Source: Nitricoxidireducens sp046726235
Lineage (GTDB): Bacteria; Pseudomonadota; Gammaproteobacteria; Burkholderiales; Rhodocyclaceae
Length of the DNA stretch: 64,000 nucleotides
Assembly: GCA_046726235.1 (NCBI GenBank)
Contig: JBKPAD010000001.1
Coordinates: 372,001 to 436,000 of the forward strand
Direction: 5' to 3'
The notes under the pieces are model-generated. The model ran no database searches, was not told the origin of the DNA, and saw nothing but the letters and a program-made list of their open reading frames with translations. The translations under genes and the position numbers were made by a program. Numbering within the stretch: position 1 is the stretch's first letter; every line of letters begins with the position of its first letter. Shown piece after piece: positions 1 through 8,287 of this stretch.

Positions 1-1
1 G

Positions 2-1450
2 CAACTGGCCGCCGCGCTGGCGGAGAAGAAGATCTCGTCGGTCGAGCTCGCGACGCTGTTCCTCGACCGCATCGAGAAGCTCAACCCGACGCTCAACGCC
101 TTCGTCACCCTCGACCGCGCCAGGACGCTGGCGCAGGCCGCGGCCGCCGACGATCGCCGCGCCTCGGGCGAGAGCGGCCCCCTGCTCGGCGTGCCGCTGG
201 CGCACAAGGACATCTTCTGCACCAAGGGCTGGCGCACCACCTGCGGCTCGCGGATGCTGGAAAATTTCATCGCGCCTTACGACGCCACAGTGGCGGAAAA
301 GTTCAACGCCGCGGGAATGCCCCTGCTCGGCAAGTGCAACATGGACGAGTTCGCGATGGGCTCATCGAACGAGACTTCGTACTACGGGCCGGTCAGGAAT
401 CCGTGGGACGTCGCGCGCGTGCCGGGCGGCTCCTCGGGCGGTTCGGCCGCGGCCGTGGCGGCCAGCCTGGCGCCGGCCGCCACCGGCACCGACACCGGCG
501 GCTCGATCCGCCAGCCGGCCGCGCTGTGCGGGCTCACCGGCCTCAAGCCGACCTACGGCGTGGTCTCGCGCTACGGCATGATCGCCTTCGCCTCCAGTCT
601 CGACCAGGGCGGTCCGATGGCCAAGTCCGCCGCGGACTGCGCGCTGCTGCTCAACGCCATGGCGGGCTTCGACATGCGCGACTCGACTTCGCTCGAGCGC
701 TCGGCCGAGGACTACTGCCGCGACATCGACGCCGCGCGTGACGGCGACAAGCCGCTCGCCGGCCTGCGCATCGGCCTGCCGCGCGAGTTCTTCGGCGCCG
801 GCATGGACGACGACGTGCGCGCCGCGGTCGAAACCGCGCTGGCCGAATACCGCAAGCTCGGCGCGACGACGGTCGAGGTCGGCCTGCCGAACTCGGGCCT
901 CTCGGTGCCCGCCTACTACGTGATCGCGCCGGCCGAGGCCTCGAGCAACCTCTCGCGCTTCGACGGCGTGCGCTACGGCCACCGCGCGGCCGAGTACGGC
1001 GACCTCGCCGACATGTATTCGAAGAGCCGCGCCGAGGGCTTCGGCGCCGAGGTCAAGCGCCGCATCCTCGTCGGCACCTACGTGCTCTCGCACGGCTACT
1101 ACGACGCCTACTACCTGCAGGCGCAGAAGATCCGCCGCCTGATCGCCGACGACTTCGCCAAGGCCTTCGCCGACTGCGACGTCATCATGGGGCCGACCAG
1201 CCCGTCGACCGCCTTCAAGCTCGGCGAGAAGGCCGCCGACCCGGTGCAGATGTACCTCTCGGACATCTACACCATCGCCGTCAACCTCGCCGGCCTGCCG
1301 GGCATGTCGATTCCCTGCGGCTTCGACCGTGCCGGCCTGCCCGTCGGCCTGCAGATCGTCGGCAACTATTTCAACGAGGCGCGCATGCTCGACGTCGCGC
1401 ACCGCTACCAGCAGGCGACCGACTGGCACGCACGCCGGCCGGCGATCTGA
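2..1450 (+). CDS. gatA: Glutamyl-tRNA(Gln)/aspartyl-tRNA(Asn) amidotransferase subunit A (5' truncated by window)
   Basis: GatA is the amidase subunit of the GatCAB complex, which releases ammonia from glutamine and passes it to GatB to convert Glu-tRNA(Gln) or Asp-tRNA(Asn) to the amide form. The frame is open from base 2, giving 482 residues; GatA is usually about 485, so only a few N-terminal residues are missing. The amidase-signature triad is visible: the Lys in PLAHKD, the serine-rich GGSSGGSAAA segment, and the second Ser in TDTGGSIRQPA. The next complex gene, gatB, lies about 1.5 kb downstream, separated by three unrelated small genes; gatC presumably lies just upstream of the window. 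Confidence 0.97.
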   Translation, partial: QLAAALAEKKISSVELATLFLDRIEKLNPTLNAFVTLDRARTLAQAAAADDRRASGESGPLLGVPLAHKDIFCTKGWRTTCGSRMLENFIAPYDATVAEKFNAAGMPLLGKCNMDEFAMGSSNETSYYGPVRNPWDVARVPGGSSGGSAAAVAASLAPAATGTDTGGSIRQPAALCGLTGLKPTYGVVSRYGMIAFASSLDQGGPMAKSAADCALLLNAMAGFDMRDSTSLERSAEDYCRDIDAARDGDKPLAGLRIGLPREFFGAGMDDDVRAAVETALAEYRKLGATTVEVGLPNSGLSVPAYYVIAPAEASSNLSRFDGVRYGHRAAEYGDLADMYSKSRAEGFGAEVKRRILVGTYVLSHGYYDAYYLQAQKIRRLIADDFAKAFADCDVIMGPTSPSTAFKLGEKAADPVQMYLSDIYTIAVNLAGLPGMSIPCGFDRAGLPVGLQIVGNYFNEARMLDVAHRYQQATDWHARRPAI

Positions 1451-1473
1451 CGACAACGACAGGGGGAGACGCA

Positions 1474-1905
1474 ATGAACGCACTGCAAGGCTACGACATC
1501 GAGGACCTGAAACCCGGCATGTCGGCGAGCTTCGCCAAGACCGTGACCGACGCCGACATCGTTTTGTTCGCCGGCGTTTCGGGCGACGTGAACGCCGTGC
1601 ACCTCAACGACGACTTCGCCAAGACGACGATGTTCGGCGGCCGCATCGCGCACGGCATGATGTCGGCCGGCTTCATCTCGGCGGCGCTCGCCAACAAGCT
1701 GCCCGGCCCCGGCACCGTCTACCTCGGCCAGACGCTGCGCTTCAAGGCGCCAGTGCGTCCGGGCGAGACCGTGACGGCGACGGTGACGGTCAAGGAGGTC
1801 ATCGTCGAGAAGAAGCGCGCCGTGCTCGAGACGATCTGCACGGTCGCCGGCAAGGTCGTCGTCGAAGGCGAGGCGACCGTGATGTGCACCTCATCCAAGG
1901 CCTGA
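1474..1905 (+). CDS. MaoC-like / (R)-specific enoyl-CoA hydratase
   Basis: A 143-residue single hot-dog-fold MaoC protein resembling PhaJ, which hydrates trans-2-enoyl-CoA to (R)-3-hydroxyacyl-CoA and can feed polyhydroxyalkanoate synthesis from beta-oxidation. The catalytic Asp38 and His43 are spaced as in PhaJ (segment SGDVNAVHLND), followed by the FGGRIAHGM signature. A good ribosome binding site (agggggag) precedes the ATG at 1474. The gene starts 23 bases after gatA and ends one base before the following lipoprotein gene. The substrate is inferred from the family only; no pha genes are seen in the window. Confidence 0.88.
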   Translation: MNALQGYDIEDLKPGMSASFAKTVTDADIVLFAGVSGDVNAVHLNDDFAKTTMFGGRIAHGMMSAGFISAALANKLPGPGTVYLGQTLRFKAPVRPGETVTATVTVKEVIVEKKRAVLETICTVAGKVVVEGEATVMCTSSKA

Positions 1906-1906
1906 A

Positions 1907-2434
1907 ATGAACGCGCTGCGGCCCGGGCTGGCGGTCCTCGCCGTGCTCGCGGGCTGCGCGACGCCCCCGCCGCCGCCCGCCCCGCCGGAGGCGCCGGCCC
2001 CCGTTGCCGTCGAGCCGCCGCCGCGCCCGCGCATCGAATCCCAGCCGCTGAAGCACCTGGCCAACCGCAAGCTGGCGCCGATTCCCGAGCAGCCGCTCAA
2101 CGTCCGCACGCGCTGCAACTTTCGCGACCACACCGGCTATCGCGGCCGGCTCGACCTGCGCGTCGACGACTCCGACGTCAAGCGCCTCTCGGCCGAGATC
2201 ACCGTGCCGCGCCAGGGCAGCTGCCGCTTCGAGATGAAGGATTTCACGCAGGCCGACAAGCGCCTCGCCGTGCTGGCGACGACGCGCGCCGAGGATGAGT
2301 GCAAGGTGCGCGTCTGGCAACAGGAAGGCCGCGTCACCGTCGCCTTCCGCGACTGCCGCTCCTACTGCAGCGGCGAGAGCTTCGACTACGTCTGGCCGAT
2401 CCTGGTCGACAACCGCACCGGCAAGTGTTCCTGA
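1907..2434 (+). CDS. Hypothetical outer-membrane or periplasmic lipoprotein, proline-rich N-terminus
   Basis: A 175-residue protein with a signal peptide ending in a lipobox (LAVLAGC, lipidated Cys16), then a linker rich in Pro and Ala (about residues 18-40) and a roughly 120-residue C-terminal domain with six cysteines (including RTRCNF, GSCRFE, DECKVR, DCRSYC and GKCS), suggesting disulphides. The ATG starts one base after the MaoC stop, so the two are probably co-transcribed. I do not recognise a named family, and no function can be assigned. Confidence 0.75.
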   Translation: MNALRPGLAVLAVLAGCATPPPPPAPPEAPAPVAVEPPPRPRIESQPLKHLANRKLAPIPEQPLNVRTRCNFRDHTGYRGRLDLRVDDSDVKRLSAEITVPRQGSCRFEMKDFTQADKRLAVLATTRAEDECKVRVWQQEGRVTVAFRDCRSYCSGESFDYVWPILVDNRTGKCS

Positions 2435-2515
2435 GCGCCGCTTCGTACGGCGCCGCACATACGCTTCCCCGACCGGCTCTCTAGACTCGGCCCCATCCAC
2501 AGCGATGGAGGCCCC

Positions 2516-2899
2516 ATGGACGCCGACTATCATTTCAGCGAGTGGGCATTCCTCGCGAAGACAGATCCCGAAGCCTTCGAGCGCCGCCGCCGCGCCTGCA
2601 TCGAGCAGTTCCTCGAGCAGTCCGGACACCGTCGCGCGCGCCTCGAAGCCCTGCAGGCGACGATCGACGCCGAGTGCGAAATGGCGGCCACCCCGCGCGA
2701 GGCGATGCTCGCCGTCTCGCGCATGATGTGCAATTCGCTGGCCGAGCTGCACCTGGCGATGGCGACGCTGTCGGGCGAGTTCAGGAACCTGCGGCAACTG
2801 GCGGCGGTGCAGCCGGCGGCCGCCAGGACGCCGCCGCGTCCGCCCGTCGTGCTGCGGCGCGTCGCGCGGTCGGCGCCGCGGCGCCGCTTCTCGATGTAG
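2516..2899 (+). CDS. DUF3135 family protein
   Basis: A 127-residue soluble protein whose N-terminus (FSEWAFLAKTDPEAFERRR) matches the DUF3135 pattern known from beta- and gammaproteobacteria. The remainder is mostly helical, with a basic, proline-rich tail (about residues 98-127). A ggagg-type ribosome binding site precedes the ATG. No function is known for this family. It has its own short intergenic region upstream containing a possible -10 hexamer (tagact, 2482-2487). Confidence 0.72.
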   Translation: MDADYHFSEWAFLAKTDPEAFERRRRACIEQFLEQSGHRRARLEALQATIDAECEMAATPREAMLAVSRMMCNSLAELHLAMATLSGEFRNLRQLAAVQPAAARTPPRPPVVLRRVARSAPRRRFSM

Positions 2900-2918
2900 G
2901 GATCGGGCCGGCGGCAAC

Positions 2919-2924
2919 TATAAT
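2919..2924 (+). promoter_or_regulatory. Candidate -10 element upstream of gatB
   Basis: A perfect TATAAT hexamer 33 bases upstream of the gatB start codon, in an otherwise GC-rich spacer. I see no convincing -35 hexamer at 16-18 bases, so this is a tentative call. Confidence 0.35.
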
Positions 2925-2957
2925 CTCCCGGAATCAGCACCGTCTCCGGGAACCACC

Positions 2958-4424
2958 ATGAATCAAGCGGGAACTGCCGGCCGTCATGCCGGCTGGGAAG
3001 TCGTCATCGGCCTCGAAACCCACGCGCAGCTCCAGACGCAGTCGAAGATCTTCTCGGGCGCCGCGACCGCGTTCGGCGCCGCGCCGAACGCGCAGGCCTG
3101 CGCCGTCGACATCGCCCTGCCCGGTGTGCTGCCGGTGCTGAACCGCGAGGCCGTCGTCTGCGCCATCAGGTTTGGGCTCGCCGTCGGCGCGGACATCGCG
3201 CCGCGCTCCGTCTTCGCGCGCAAGAACTACTTCTACCCGGACCTGCCGAAGGGCTACCAGATCAGCCAGTTCGAGATTCCCGTCGTCTCCGGCGGCAGCG
3301 TGACGATCCGCGTCGGCGACGAAGAGAAGACCGTGCGCCTGACGCGCGCCCACCTCGAGGAGGACGCCGGCAAGTCGCTGCACGAGGACTTCCACGGCAA
3401 GTCGGGCATCGACCTCAACCGCGCCGGCACGCCGCTGCTCGAGATCGTCACCGAACCCGACATGCGCTCCTCCGACGAGGCGGTCGCCTACGCCAAGTCG
3501 CTGCACGCGCTGGTGCAGTGGATCGGCATCTGCGACGGCAACATGCAGGAAGGCTCGTTCCGCTGCGACGCCAACGTCTCGGTGCGCCGCCCTGGCGCGC
3601 CGCTCGGCACGCGGCGCGAGATCAAGAACCTCAACTCCTTCCGCTTCCTGCAGCAGGCGATCGAGTACGAGATCCGCTGGCAGATCGAGACGCTGGAAGA
3701 CGGCGGCCGCATCGAGCAGGCGACGGTGCTGTTCGACCCGGATACGGGCGAGACGCGCGCCATGCGTTCGAAGGAAGACGCGCACGACTACCGCTACTTC
3801 CCCGATCCCGACCTGCTGCCGCTCGAAATCACGCCGGCGTGGATAGAAGACGTAAAGCGTGAAATGCCGGAACTGCCCGAATCGAAGCAAACTTGGTATC
3901 GCCTGAAATACGATCTGTCGGCCTACGACGCGATAGCGCTTACGGCAACATTGGACACCGCCCGCTACTTTGATGAGTGCGTTGCCGCAGCTGGTAGTGA
4001 GAACGCCAAGGCCTGCGCCAATTGGGTAACAGGGACGCTAGCCTCGTACTTGAACATGATGAAGTTCGAATCGATGCAGCAGTCCGCCGTTACGCCGCAG
4101 CAACTGGCTGGCGTTATCCGCCGCATCGCCGACAACACGATCTCGAACAAGATCGCCAAGGACGTGTTCGATGCGCTCTGGCTCGGCGAGGGCAAGGACG
4201 CCGATGCCGTCATCGCGGCCAAGGGCCTGAAGCAGATCACCGACAGCGGCGCCATCGAGGCGATGGTCGACGAAGTGCTCGCGGCGAACCCGAAGTCGGT
4301 CGAGGAATTCCGCGCCGGCAAGGAGAAGGCGTTCAACGCCCTCGTCGGCCAGGTGATGAAGGCGGCCAAGGGCAAGGCCAACCCGCAGCAGGTCAACGAC
4401 CTGCTGAAGAAGAAGCTCGGCTGA
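2958..4424 (+). CDS. gatB: Glutamyl-tRNA(Gln)/aspartyl-tRNA(Asn) amidotransferase subunit B
   Basis: GatB binds the mischarged tRNA and performs the kinase/amidotransferase step of the GatCAB complex. The 488-residue protein is full length. It shows the family N-terminus (VVIGLETHAQL), the DLPKGYQISQFEIP segment and the C-terminal tail domain ending in VNDLLKKKLG. Bases of about 3845-4110 (mid-gene) have clearly lower GC and different codon use from the rest, although the frame and protein family match are intact, suggesting a recombined patch. The stop codon abuts the stop of the convergent gene downstream (4422-4424 against 4425-4427). Confidence 0.98.
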   Translation: MNQAGTAGRHAGWEVVIGLETHAQLQTQSKIFSGAATAFGAAPNAQACAVDIALPGVLPVLNREAVVCAIRFGLAVGADIAPRSVFARKNYFYPDLPKGYQISQFEIPVVSGGSVTIRVGDEEKTVRLTRAHLEEDAGKSLHEDFHGKSGIDLNRAGTPLLEIVTEPDMRSSDEAVAYAKSLHALVQWIGICDGNMQEGSFRCDANVSVRRPGAPLGTRREIKNLNSFRFLQQAIEYEIRWQIETLEDGGRIEQATVLFDPDTGETRAMRSKEDAHDYRYFPDPDLLPLEITPAWIEDVKREMPELPESKQTWYRLKYDLSAYDAIALTATLDTARYFDECVAAAGSENAKACANWVTGTLASYLNMMKFESMQQSAVTPQQLAGVIRRIADNTISNKIAKDVFDALWLGEGKDADAVIAAKGLKQITDSGAIEAMVDEVLAANPKSVEEFRAGKEKAFNALVGQVMKAAKGKANPQQVNDLLKKKLG

Positions 4425-5072
4425 TCAGCGCGCCCGCGCGGGCGCGGCGGCGGAAGCCGCCGGCTTGCTGCCGGTGAGTTCGCGGTAGCGCTTGCGGTCG
4501 TCCTCGAACTTGGCCCGGACGGCCTCGATGTCCTTGTCCCGGTCCGCGACCGCCTTGGTCTGCGCGGCGATCTCGGTCTCGTTGGCCTGGATCTGCGCCT
4601 TGAGGTTGGCCGGCACCGGCTTCTTGGCGTAGAACTCGAGTTCGCGTTCGAGCGCCTTCTTGCGCTTCAGCGCCGCGTCGTACTTCTCCTGCGCCTGCTT
4701 GCCCGAGGCTTCCTTCTCGGCGATCGCGCGATCGCGCATCAGGTCGATGTCCTTCTCGTTGCCGTAGGTGTTGAGCAGCGCCTGGTCGCGCCGCTTGGCT
4801 TCGGCGGCGATGCGTTCCTCTTCCTTCTTCTTCGCCTCGGCGGCCTCGCGCGCGGCTTTCTGCTCGGGCGTCAGCGGCGCCTCGATGTTGCGCACCTTGC
4901 CGGCGCCGAACTCCTTGTAGGCGCGGTCCTCGCATTGCTCGGGCAGCGAGTCGCCGCAGATCTTGCGGCCCTTGGCATCGGTGCAGCAGAAGGTGCGGGA
5001 CGCGGCGGGCGTGGCGAGGGCCGCGCCGATGAGCGCGGCGGAGAGCGTGAGCAGCAGGCGGTTATTCGACAC
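4425..5072 (-). CDS. Secreted coiled-coil protein with DUF4124-like N-terminus
   Basis: A 215-residue protein with a signal peptide (cleavage likely near AATPAASR), a short Cys-containing segment (FCCTDAKGRKICGD) resembling the DUF4124 start seen in many betaproteobacterial periplasmic proteins, and then a long Lys/Glu/Ala-rich stretch (about residues 65-200) predicted to form coiled coil. The start is GTG at 5072 and overlaps the end of pyrE by 11 bases, so it is probably translated from the pyrE transcript. The function is unknown. Confidence 0.75.
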   Translation of the reverse strand: MSNNRLLLTLSAALIGAALATPAASRTFCCTDAKGRKICGDSLPEQCEDRAYKEFGAGKVRNIEAPLTPEQKAAREAAEAKKKEEERIAAEAKRRDQALLNTYGNEKDIDLMRDRAIAEKEASGKQAQEKYDAALKRKKALERELEFYAKKPVPANLKAQIQANETEIAAQTKAVADRDKDIEAVRAKFEDDRKRYRELTGSKPAASAAAPARAR

Positions 5073-5733
5073 CGTAGTCCTCCCGATAGCGGCGCACGGC
5101 CGCGAGGTTGCGTTCGAGGTCCGGATGGCCGGAGAGAAAGCCGATCAGGTCGGCGAGCGTCGCCACCGGCACGACGGGGATGCCGTAGCTCTTCTCGACT
5201 TCCTGCACCGCAGACAGCGCGCCTTGGCCGCGCTCCTGGCGGTCCAGGGCGATGACGACGCCGGCCGGCTCGGCACCGGCGGCGCGGATCAGCTCGACCG
5301 ATTCGCGCACGGAAGTGCCGGCGGAAATGACGTCGTCGACGATCAGCACGCGGCCTTCGAGCGGCGCGCCGACCAGCGTGCCGCCCTCGCCGTGATCCTT
5401 GGCTTCCTTGCGGTTGTAGGCGAACGGCGTGTCGCGGCCGAGGCGCGCGAGCGCGACGGCGGTGGTCGCGGCGAGCGGAATGCCCTTGTAGGCCGGCCCG
5501 AACAGCACGTCGAAATCGAGGCTCGAGGCGAAGATGGCCTCGGCGTAGAAATCGGCCAGGCGACCGAGCGAGGCACCGTCGCAGAACAGGCCGGCGTTGA
5601 AGAAGTACGGGCTCAGGCGCCCGGCCTTGGTCTTGAATTCGCCGAAGCGCAGCACGCCGCGCTCGCAGGCGAAGGCAATGAAGTCGCGGCTCAGGGGCCG
5701 CACCGCCGCGACGCTAGAATCGGGGTTCGTCAT
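5062..5733 (-). CDS. pyrE: Orotate phosphoribosyltransferase
   Basis: Converts orotate plus PRPP to orotidine 5'-phosphate in de novo pyrimidine synthesis. The 223-residue protein carries the PRPP-binding signature VLIVDDVISAGTS and the flexible-loop segment RKEAKDHGEGG. The start at 5733 is chosen because it gives the standard family length; the open frame continues far upstream but only as antisense to xthA. Its start codon is 15 bases from the divergent xthA start, so the promoters of both genes must lie inside each other's coding regions or in that gap. Confidence 0.97.
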   Translation of the reverse strand: MTNPDSSVAAVRPLSRDFIAFACERGVLRFGEFKTKAGRLSPYFFNAGLFCDGASLGRLADFYAEAIFASSLDFDVLFGPAYKGIPLAATTAVALARLGRDTPFAYNRKEAKDHGEGGTLVGAPLEGRVLIVDDVISAGTSVRESVELIRAAGAEPAGVVIALDRQERGQGALSAVQEVEKSYGIPVVPVATLADLIGFLSGHPDLERNLAAVRRYREDYGVE

Positions 5734-5748
5734 GGCCGCCGATTCTAC

Positions 5749-6537
5749 ATGCTCCGCATAGCCTCGCTTAACCTCAACGGCATCCGTTCCGCCTCCAGCA
5801 AGGGTTTCTACGAATGGCTCGCGCAGCAGCGCGCCGACGTCGTCTGCCTGCAGGAACTCAAGGCGCAGGCCTGCGACCTCACCGACGGCATGCAGGCGCC
5901 CGGCGGTCTGCGCGGCTGGTTCCACTGCGCCGAGAAGAAGGGCTACAGCGGCGTCGGCATCTACGCGCGCGCCGAGCCGGAGCGCATCGTCGAGGGCACC
6001 GGCAACGCCGAGTTCGACGCCGAGGGCCGCTACATCCGCGCCGACTTCGGCGGGCTGTCGGTGGTCTCGCTCTATCTGCCGTCGGGCTCGAGCTCGCCCG
6101 AGCGCCAGCAGGCGAAGTTCCGCTTCATGGACCTCTTCTATCCGCAGCTCGCCGAGTTGCGCGCCGAGGGCCGCGAGATCGTGCTGTGCGGCGACTGGAA
6201 CATCGCCCACCGCGAGATCGACTTGAAGAACTGGAAGTCGAACCAGAAAAACTCCGGCTTCCTGCCCGAGGAGCGCGCCTGGCTGACGCGCGTGTTCGAG
6301 GATCTCGGCTGGGTCGACGTCTATCGCCGGCTCTACCCGGAGCACGGCGGCGAGGCCTACACCTGGTGGTCGAACCGCGGCCAGGCCTGGGCCAAGAACG
6401 TCGGCTGGCGCATCGACTACCAGATCGCGACGCCCGGCATCGCCGCCCGGGCGGTCGCCGCCTCGGTCTACAAGGACGCCCGCTTTTCGGACCACGCGCC
6501 GCTGACGGTCGATTACGACTGGCCATTCCCGGGCTAA
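5749..6537 (+). CDS. xthA: Exodeoxyribonuclease III (AP endonuclease)
   Basis: A 262-residue exonuclease III of the EEP superfamily, which repairs abasic sites and 3'-blocked ends. Visible motifs are the N-terminal RIASLNLNGIRSA, the metal ligand Glu in CLQELKAQ, the GDWNIAHREIDL catalytic Asp/Asn segment, and the C-terminal DYQIATP and SDHAPLTVDYDW (Asp-His) elements. The ATG at 5749 is supported by the conserved N-terminus. It is divergent from pyrE. A TAGAAT hexamer at 5715-5720, inside pyrE, may be its -10 element. Confidence 0.96.
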   Translation: MLRIASLNLNGIRSASSKGFYEWLAQQRADVVCLQELKAQACDLTDGMQAPGGLRGWFHCAEKKGYSGVGIYARAEPERIVEGTGNAEFDAEGRYIRADFGGLSVVSLYLPSGSSSPERQQAKFRFMDLFYPQLAELRAEGREIVLCGDWNIAHREIDLKNWKSNQKNSGFLPEERAWLTRVFEDLGWVDVYRRLYPEHGGEAYTWWSNRGQAWAKNVGWRIDYQIATPGIAARAVAASVYKDARFSDHAPLTVDYDWPFPG

Positions 6538-6625
6538 GGTCAGGCCGATTTTGCGCTGCTTCGTTGCGCAGGAACGGCGAAAACGGTAGCCTCTTCTTGC
6601 ATTGCACATATCCCGGAGAAAGACC

Positions 6626-6937
6626 ATGAACGAAATGAGCCAAGTGAACAAGGAAAAACTCGTCGCCGACTTCAAGGTCGTCGTCGCCGACGCCGAAGAG
6701 CTGCTGCGCGCCACCGCCGGCCAGGCCGGCGACAAGGTCGCCGAGCTGCGCGGCCGTGTCGAAGGCCACCTCGCGAACGCCAAGGCCAGCCTGGCCGATG
6801 CCCAGGCCGCCGTCGTCGATCGCGCCAAGTACGTCGGCCGCGTCACCGACGACTACGTGCACGACAATCCCTGGCGTTCGGTCGGCGTCGCCGCCGGCAT
6901 CGGCTTCATCGTCGGCCTGCTGATCGGCCGTCGCTGA
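6626..6937 (+). CDS. DUF883 family (ElaB/YqjD-like) membrane-anchored protein
   Basis: A 103-residue protein with a soluble, helical, Ala/Lys/Glu-rich N-terminal part and a C-terminal glycine-rich membrane anchor ending in GLLIGRR, the arrangement of the ElaB/YqjD family. E. coli YqjD associates with ribosomes at the inner membrane in stationary phase. The start at 6626 has a good ribosome binding site (cggagaaag). It is followed after eight bases by yqjE- and yqjK-like genes, the conserved order. Confidence 0.88.
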   Translation: MNEMSQVNKEKLVADFKVVVADAEELLRATAGQAGDKVAELRGRVEGHLANAKASLADAQAAVVDRAKYVGRVTDDYVHDNPWRSVGVAAGIGFIVGLLIGRR

Positions 6938-6945
6938 TCCGGCCC

Positions 6946-7332
6946 GTGAGCGACAGCCCGCGCTCGCGCGGCCTTTTCCACTCGCTGCGGAGCCTGCTCG
7001 CCACGAGCGTGGCGACGCTGCGCAACCGCCTCGAGCTCCTGTCCACGGAACTCGAGGAGGAGAAGGCCCGCCTGCTCGGCCTCCTCGCCTGGGGCGGCGC
7101 GGCACTGATACTGCTCGCCGCCGGTACGGTCTTCCTGGCCGTTTTTCTCACCGTGCTCCTGTGGGATAGCCATCGGCTGCTGGCGCTCGGCGTCTTCAGC
7201 GCGATTTTTCTCGGCGCCGGCGCCTTTGCGCTGACGTCGGCGCTGCGCCTGGCGAACGGCGGTTCCCGCCTGTTCGCCGCCAGCCTGGCTGAACTCTCGC
7301 AGGACCAGGCCGCGCTCGACCCGCGCGAATGA
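6946..7332 (+). CDS. Phage holin family / YqjE-like membrane protein
   Basis: A 128-residue inner-membrane protein with two hydrophobic segments (about residues 44-67 and 75-98) after an amphipathic N-terminal region (RNRLELLSTELEEEKARL), matching the YqjE/holin_3_6 family. GTG start at 6946. It overlaps the yqjK-like gene by four bases (ATGA). It belongs to the yqjD-yqjE-yqjK cassette; despite the family name there is no phage context here. Confidence 0.85.
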   Translation: MSDSPRSRGLFHSLRSLLATSVATLRNRLELLSTELEEEKARLLGLLAWGGAALILLAAGTVFLAVFLTVLLWDSHRLLALGVFSAIFLGAGAFALTSALRLANGGSRLFAASLAELSQDQAALDPRE

Positions 7333-7628
7333 ACGCGCAGCGGCTCGAGCTGGCGTTGCGCAAGCAGCGCCTCCAGCTTCGCAGCGCGCAGTTGCGTGCA
7401 GACATCGCAGCCGATGCCGCGGCGTTCGAGCCGCTGTTCGCGGCCGGCGACAAGGTTCGCGACGGCGCGCGCTGGCTGAAGCATCATCCCGAGGTGGCGG
7501 TAGGCACCGGCGTGGCGCTGCTGGTCGCGCGGCCGCGTGCATTGATGCGCTGGGCGCGTCGCGGGCTGTTCGCCTGGCAGGCCGTGCGGCGCGCGCGCCT
7601 CTGGCTCGAGCAGCGTTCCGCGCCGTGA
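7329..7628 (+). CDS. YqjK-like protein
   Basis: A 99-residue basic protein with an N-terminal helix rich in Arg and Gln (LRKQRLQLRSAQLRAD) and a weakly hydrophobic C-terminal segment, as in YqjK. The ATG overlaps the yqjE stop and its own stop overlaps the GTG start of the next gene, so the four genes from 6626 to 7984 form a translationally coupled operon. The function is not established. Confidence 0.75.
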   Translation: MNAQRLELALRKQRLQLRSAQLRADIAADAAAFEPLFAAGDKVRDGARWLKHHPEVAVGTGVALLVARPRALMRWARRGLFAWQAVRRARLWLEQRSAP

Positions 7629-7984
7629 GCGAGCCGCAGCAGCAGCCGGCCGAAGCCGCAGCCCCAATCCCGTCCTTCAGCCGCGAAGCGCGTCGCCAGC
7701 GCATGCGCGACCGGCTGCTGGAAGCGCAGAAACGTGAGCGTGACCTCGTGCTCTCGGAGTTCGTCCAGGTTCGTGGGCTGATGCCGCTGCTGATGAAGCA
7801 CCGCAACGGCAGCCACTGGACGCGTGTCGAACGCGCCGAGCTCCAGGCCCAACTGCGCGCCCTCGCCCATCTTTCCCCCTACCTGATCGTCCTCGCCCTT
7901 CCGGGCTCCTTCGCCTTCCTGCCCGTGCTCGCCTGGTGGCTCGACCGCCGGCGCCATCGGCGCGAAAAACTCGGCGACTTCTGA
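7625..7984 (+). CDS. Small membrane protein with LETM1-like C-terminal motif
   Basis: A 119-residue protein: basic N-terminal helix, then one hydrophobic segment (about residues 83-107) followed by WWLDRRRHRREKL. The stretch SPYLIVLALPGSFAFLPVLAWWL resembles the membrane segment of LETM1-domain proteins, but the protein is far shorter than true LETM1, so this is a resemblance and not an assignment. GTG start at 7625, overlapping the yqjK stop. Confidence 0.65.
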   Translation: MSEPQQQPAEAAAPIPSFSREARRQRMRDRLLEAQKRERDLVLSEFVQVRGLMPLLMKHRNGSHWTRVERAELQAQLRALAHLSPYLIVLALPGSFAFLPVLAWWLDRRRHRREKLGDF

Positions 7985-8287
7985 GTCGCCTTCCCCCAGT
8001 CTGAACCTCTAAAACGTCACGGGCGCTTTCGCCTTGGCGTCGGTACGGAATTTGCGTTCCGTGGTCGGCAAGGGCGCTCTCGCACGTACCGCATAGTGGT
8101 TCCCTCCGACCGGACACGCCTTTGGTACTAGGCGCCGGAGCCGGCGATGGTGGGAAAAGTGTGGGGAGTCGTTCCCGAATTTGGTGATTCTTTTTACTGA
8201 TTGCGAGAAAAGAGAAATGGATTCCCGCGTTAGGGACCGGGTCTCTTTGCCGTCGAGCAACCTCTTACGCCTCGGAGAATTTCCGTC
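7985..8287 (+). other. Intergenic region upstream of the cytochrome locus, lower GC
   Basis: About 300 bases without a plus-strand gene. The right half (8160-8220) is AT-richer than its surroundings and probably contains the promoter of the cytochrome operon, though no hexamer pair is convincing. On the minus strand a stop at 8009-8011 closes an open stretch of about 37 codons (about 8012-8125) whose translation looks protein-like (KACPVGGNHYAV, RKFRTDAKAK) but has no supported start, possibly a gene remnant. Confidence 0.5.

Noticed and set aside
2435..2453. Small hairpin (gcgccg / cggcgc) after the lipoprotein gene
   Set aside because: Six-bp stem without T-tract; too common in GC-rich sequence to call a terminator.
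5062..6846. Long N-terminal extension of pyrE on the minus strand
   Set aside because: The extension is antisense to xthA and would give 594 residues; PyrE is about 220, fitting the start at 5733.
6946..7332. Prophage fragment suggested by the holin-family name of the YqjE-like protein
   Set aside because: It is part of the conserved yqjD-yqjE-yqjK chromosomal cassette; no phage structural or integrase genes are nearby.
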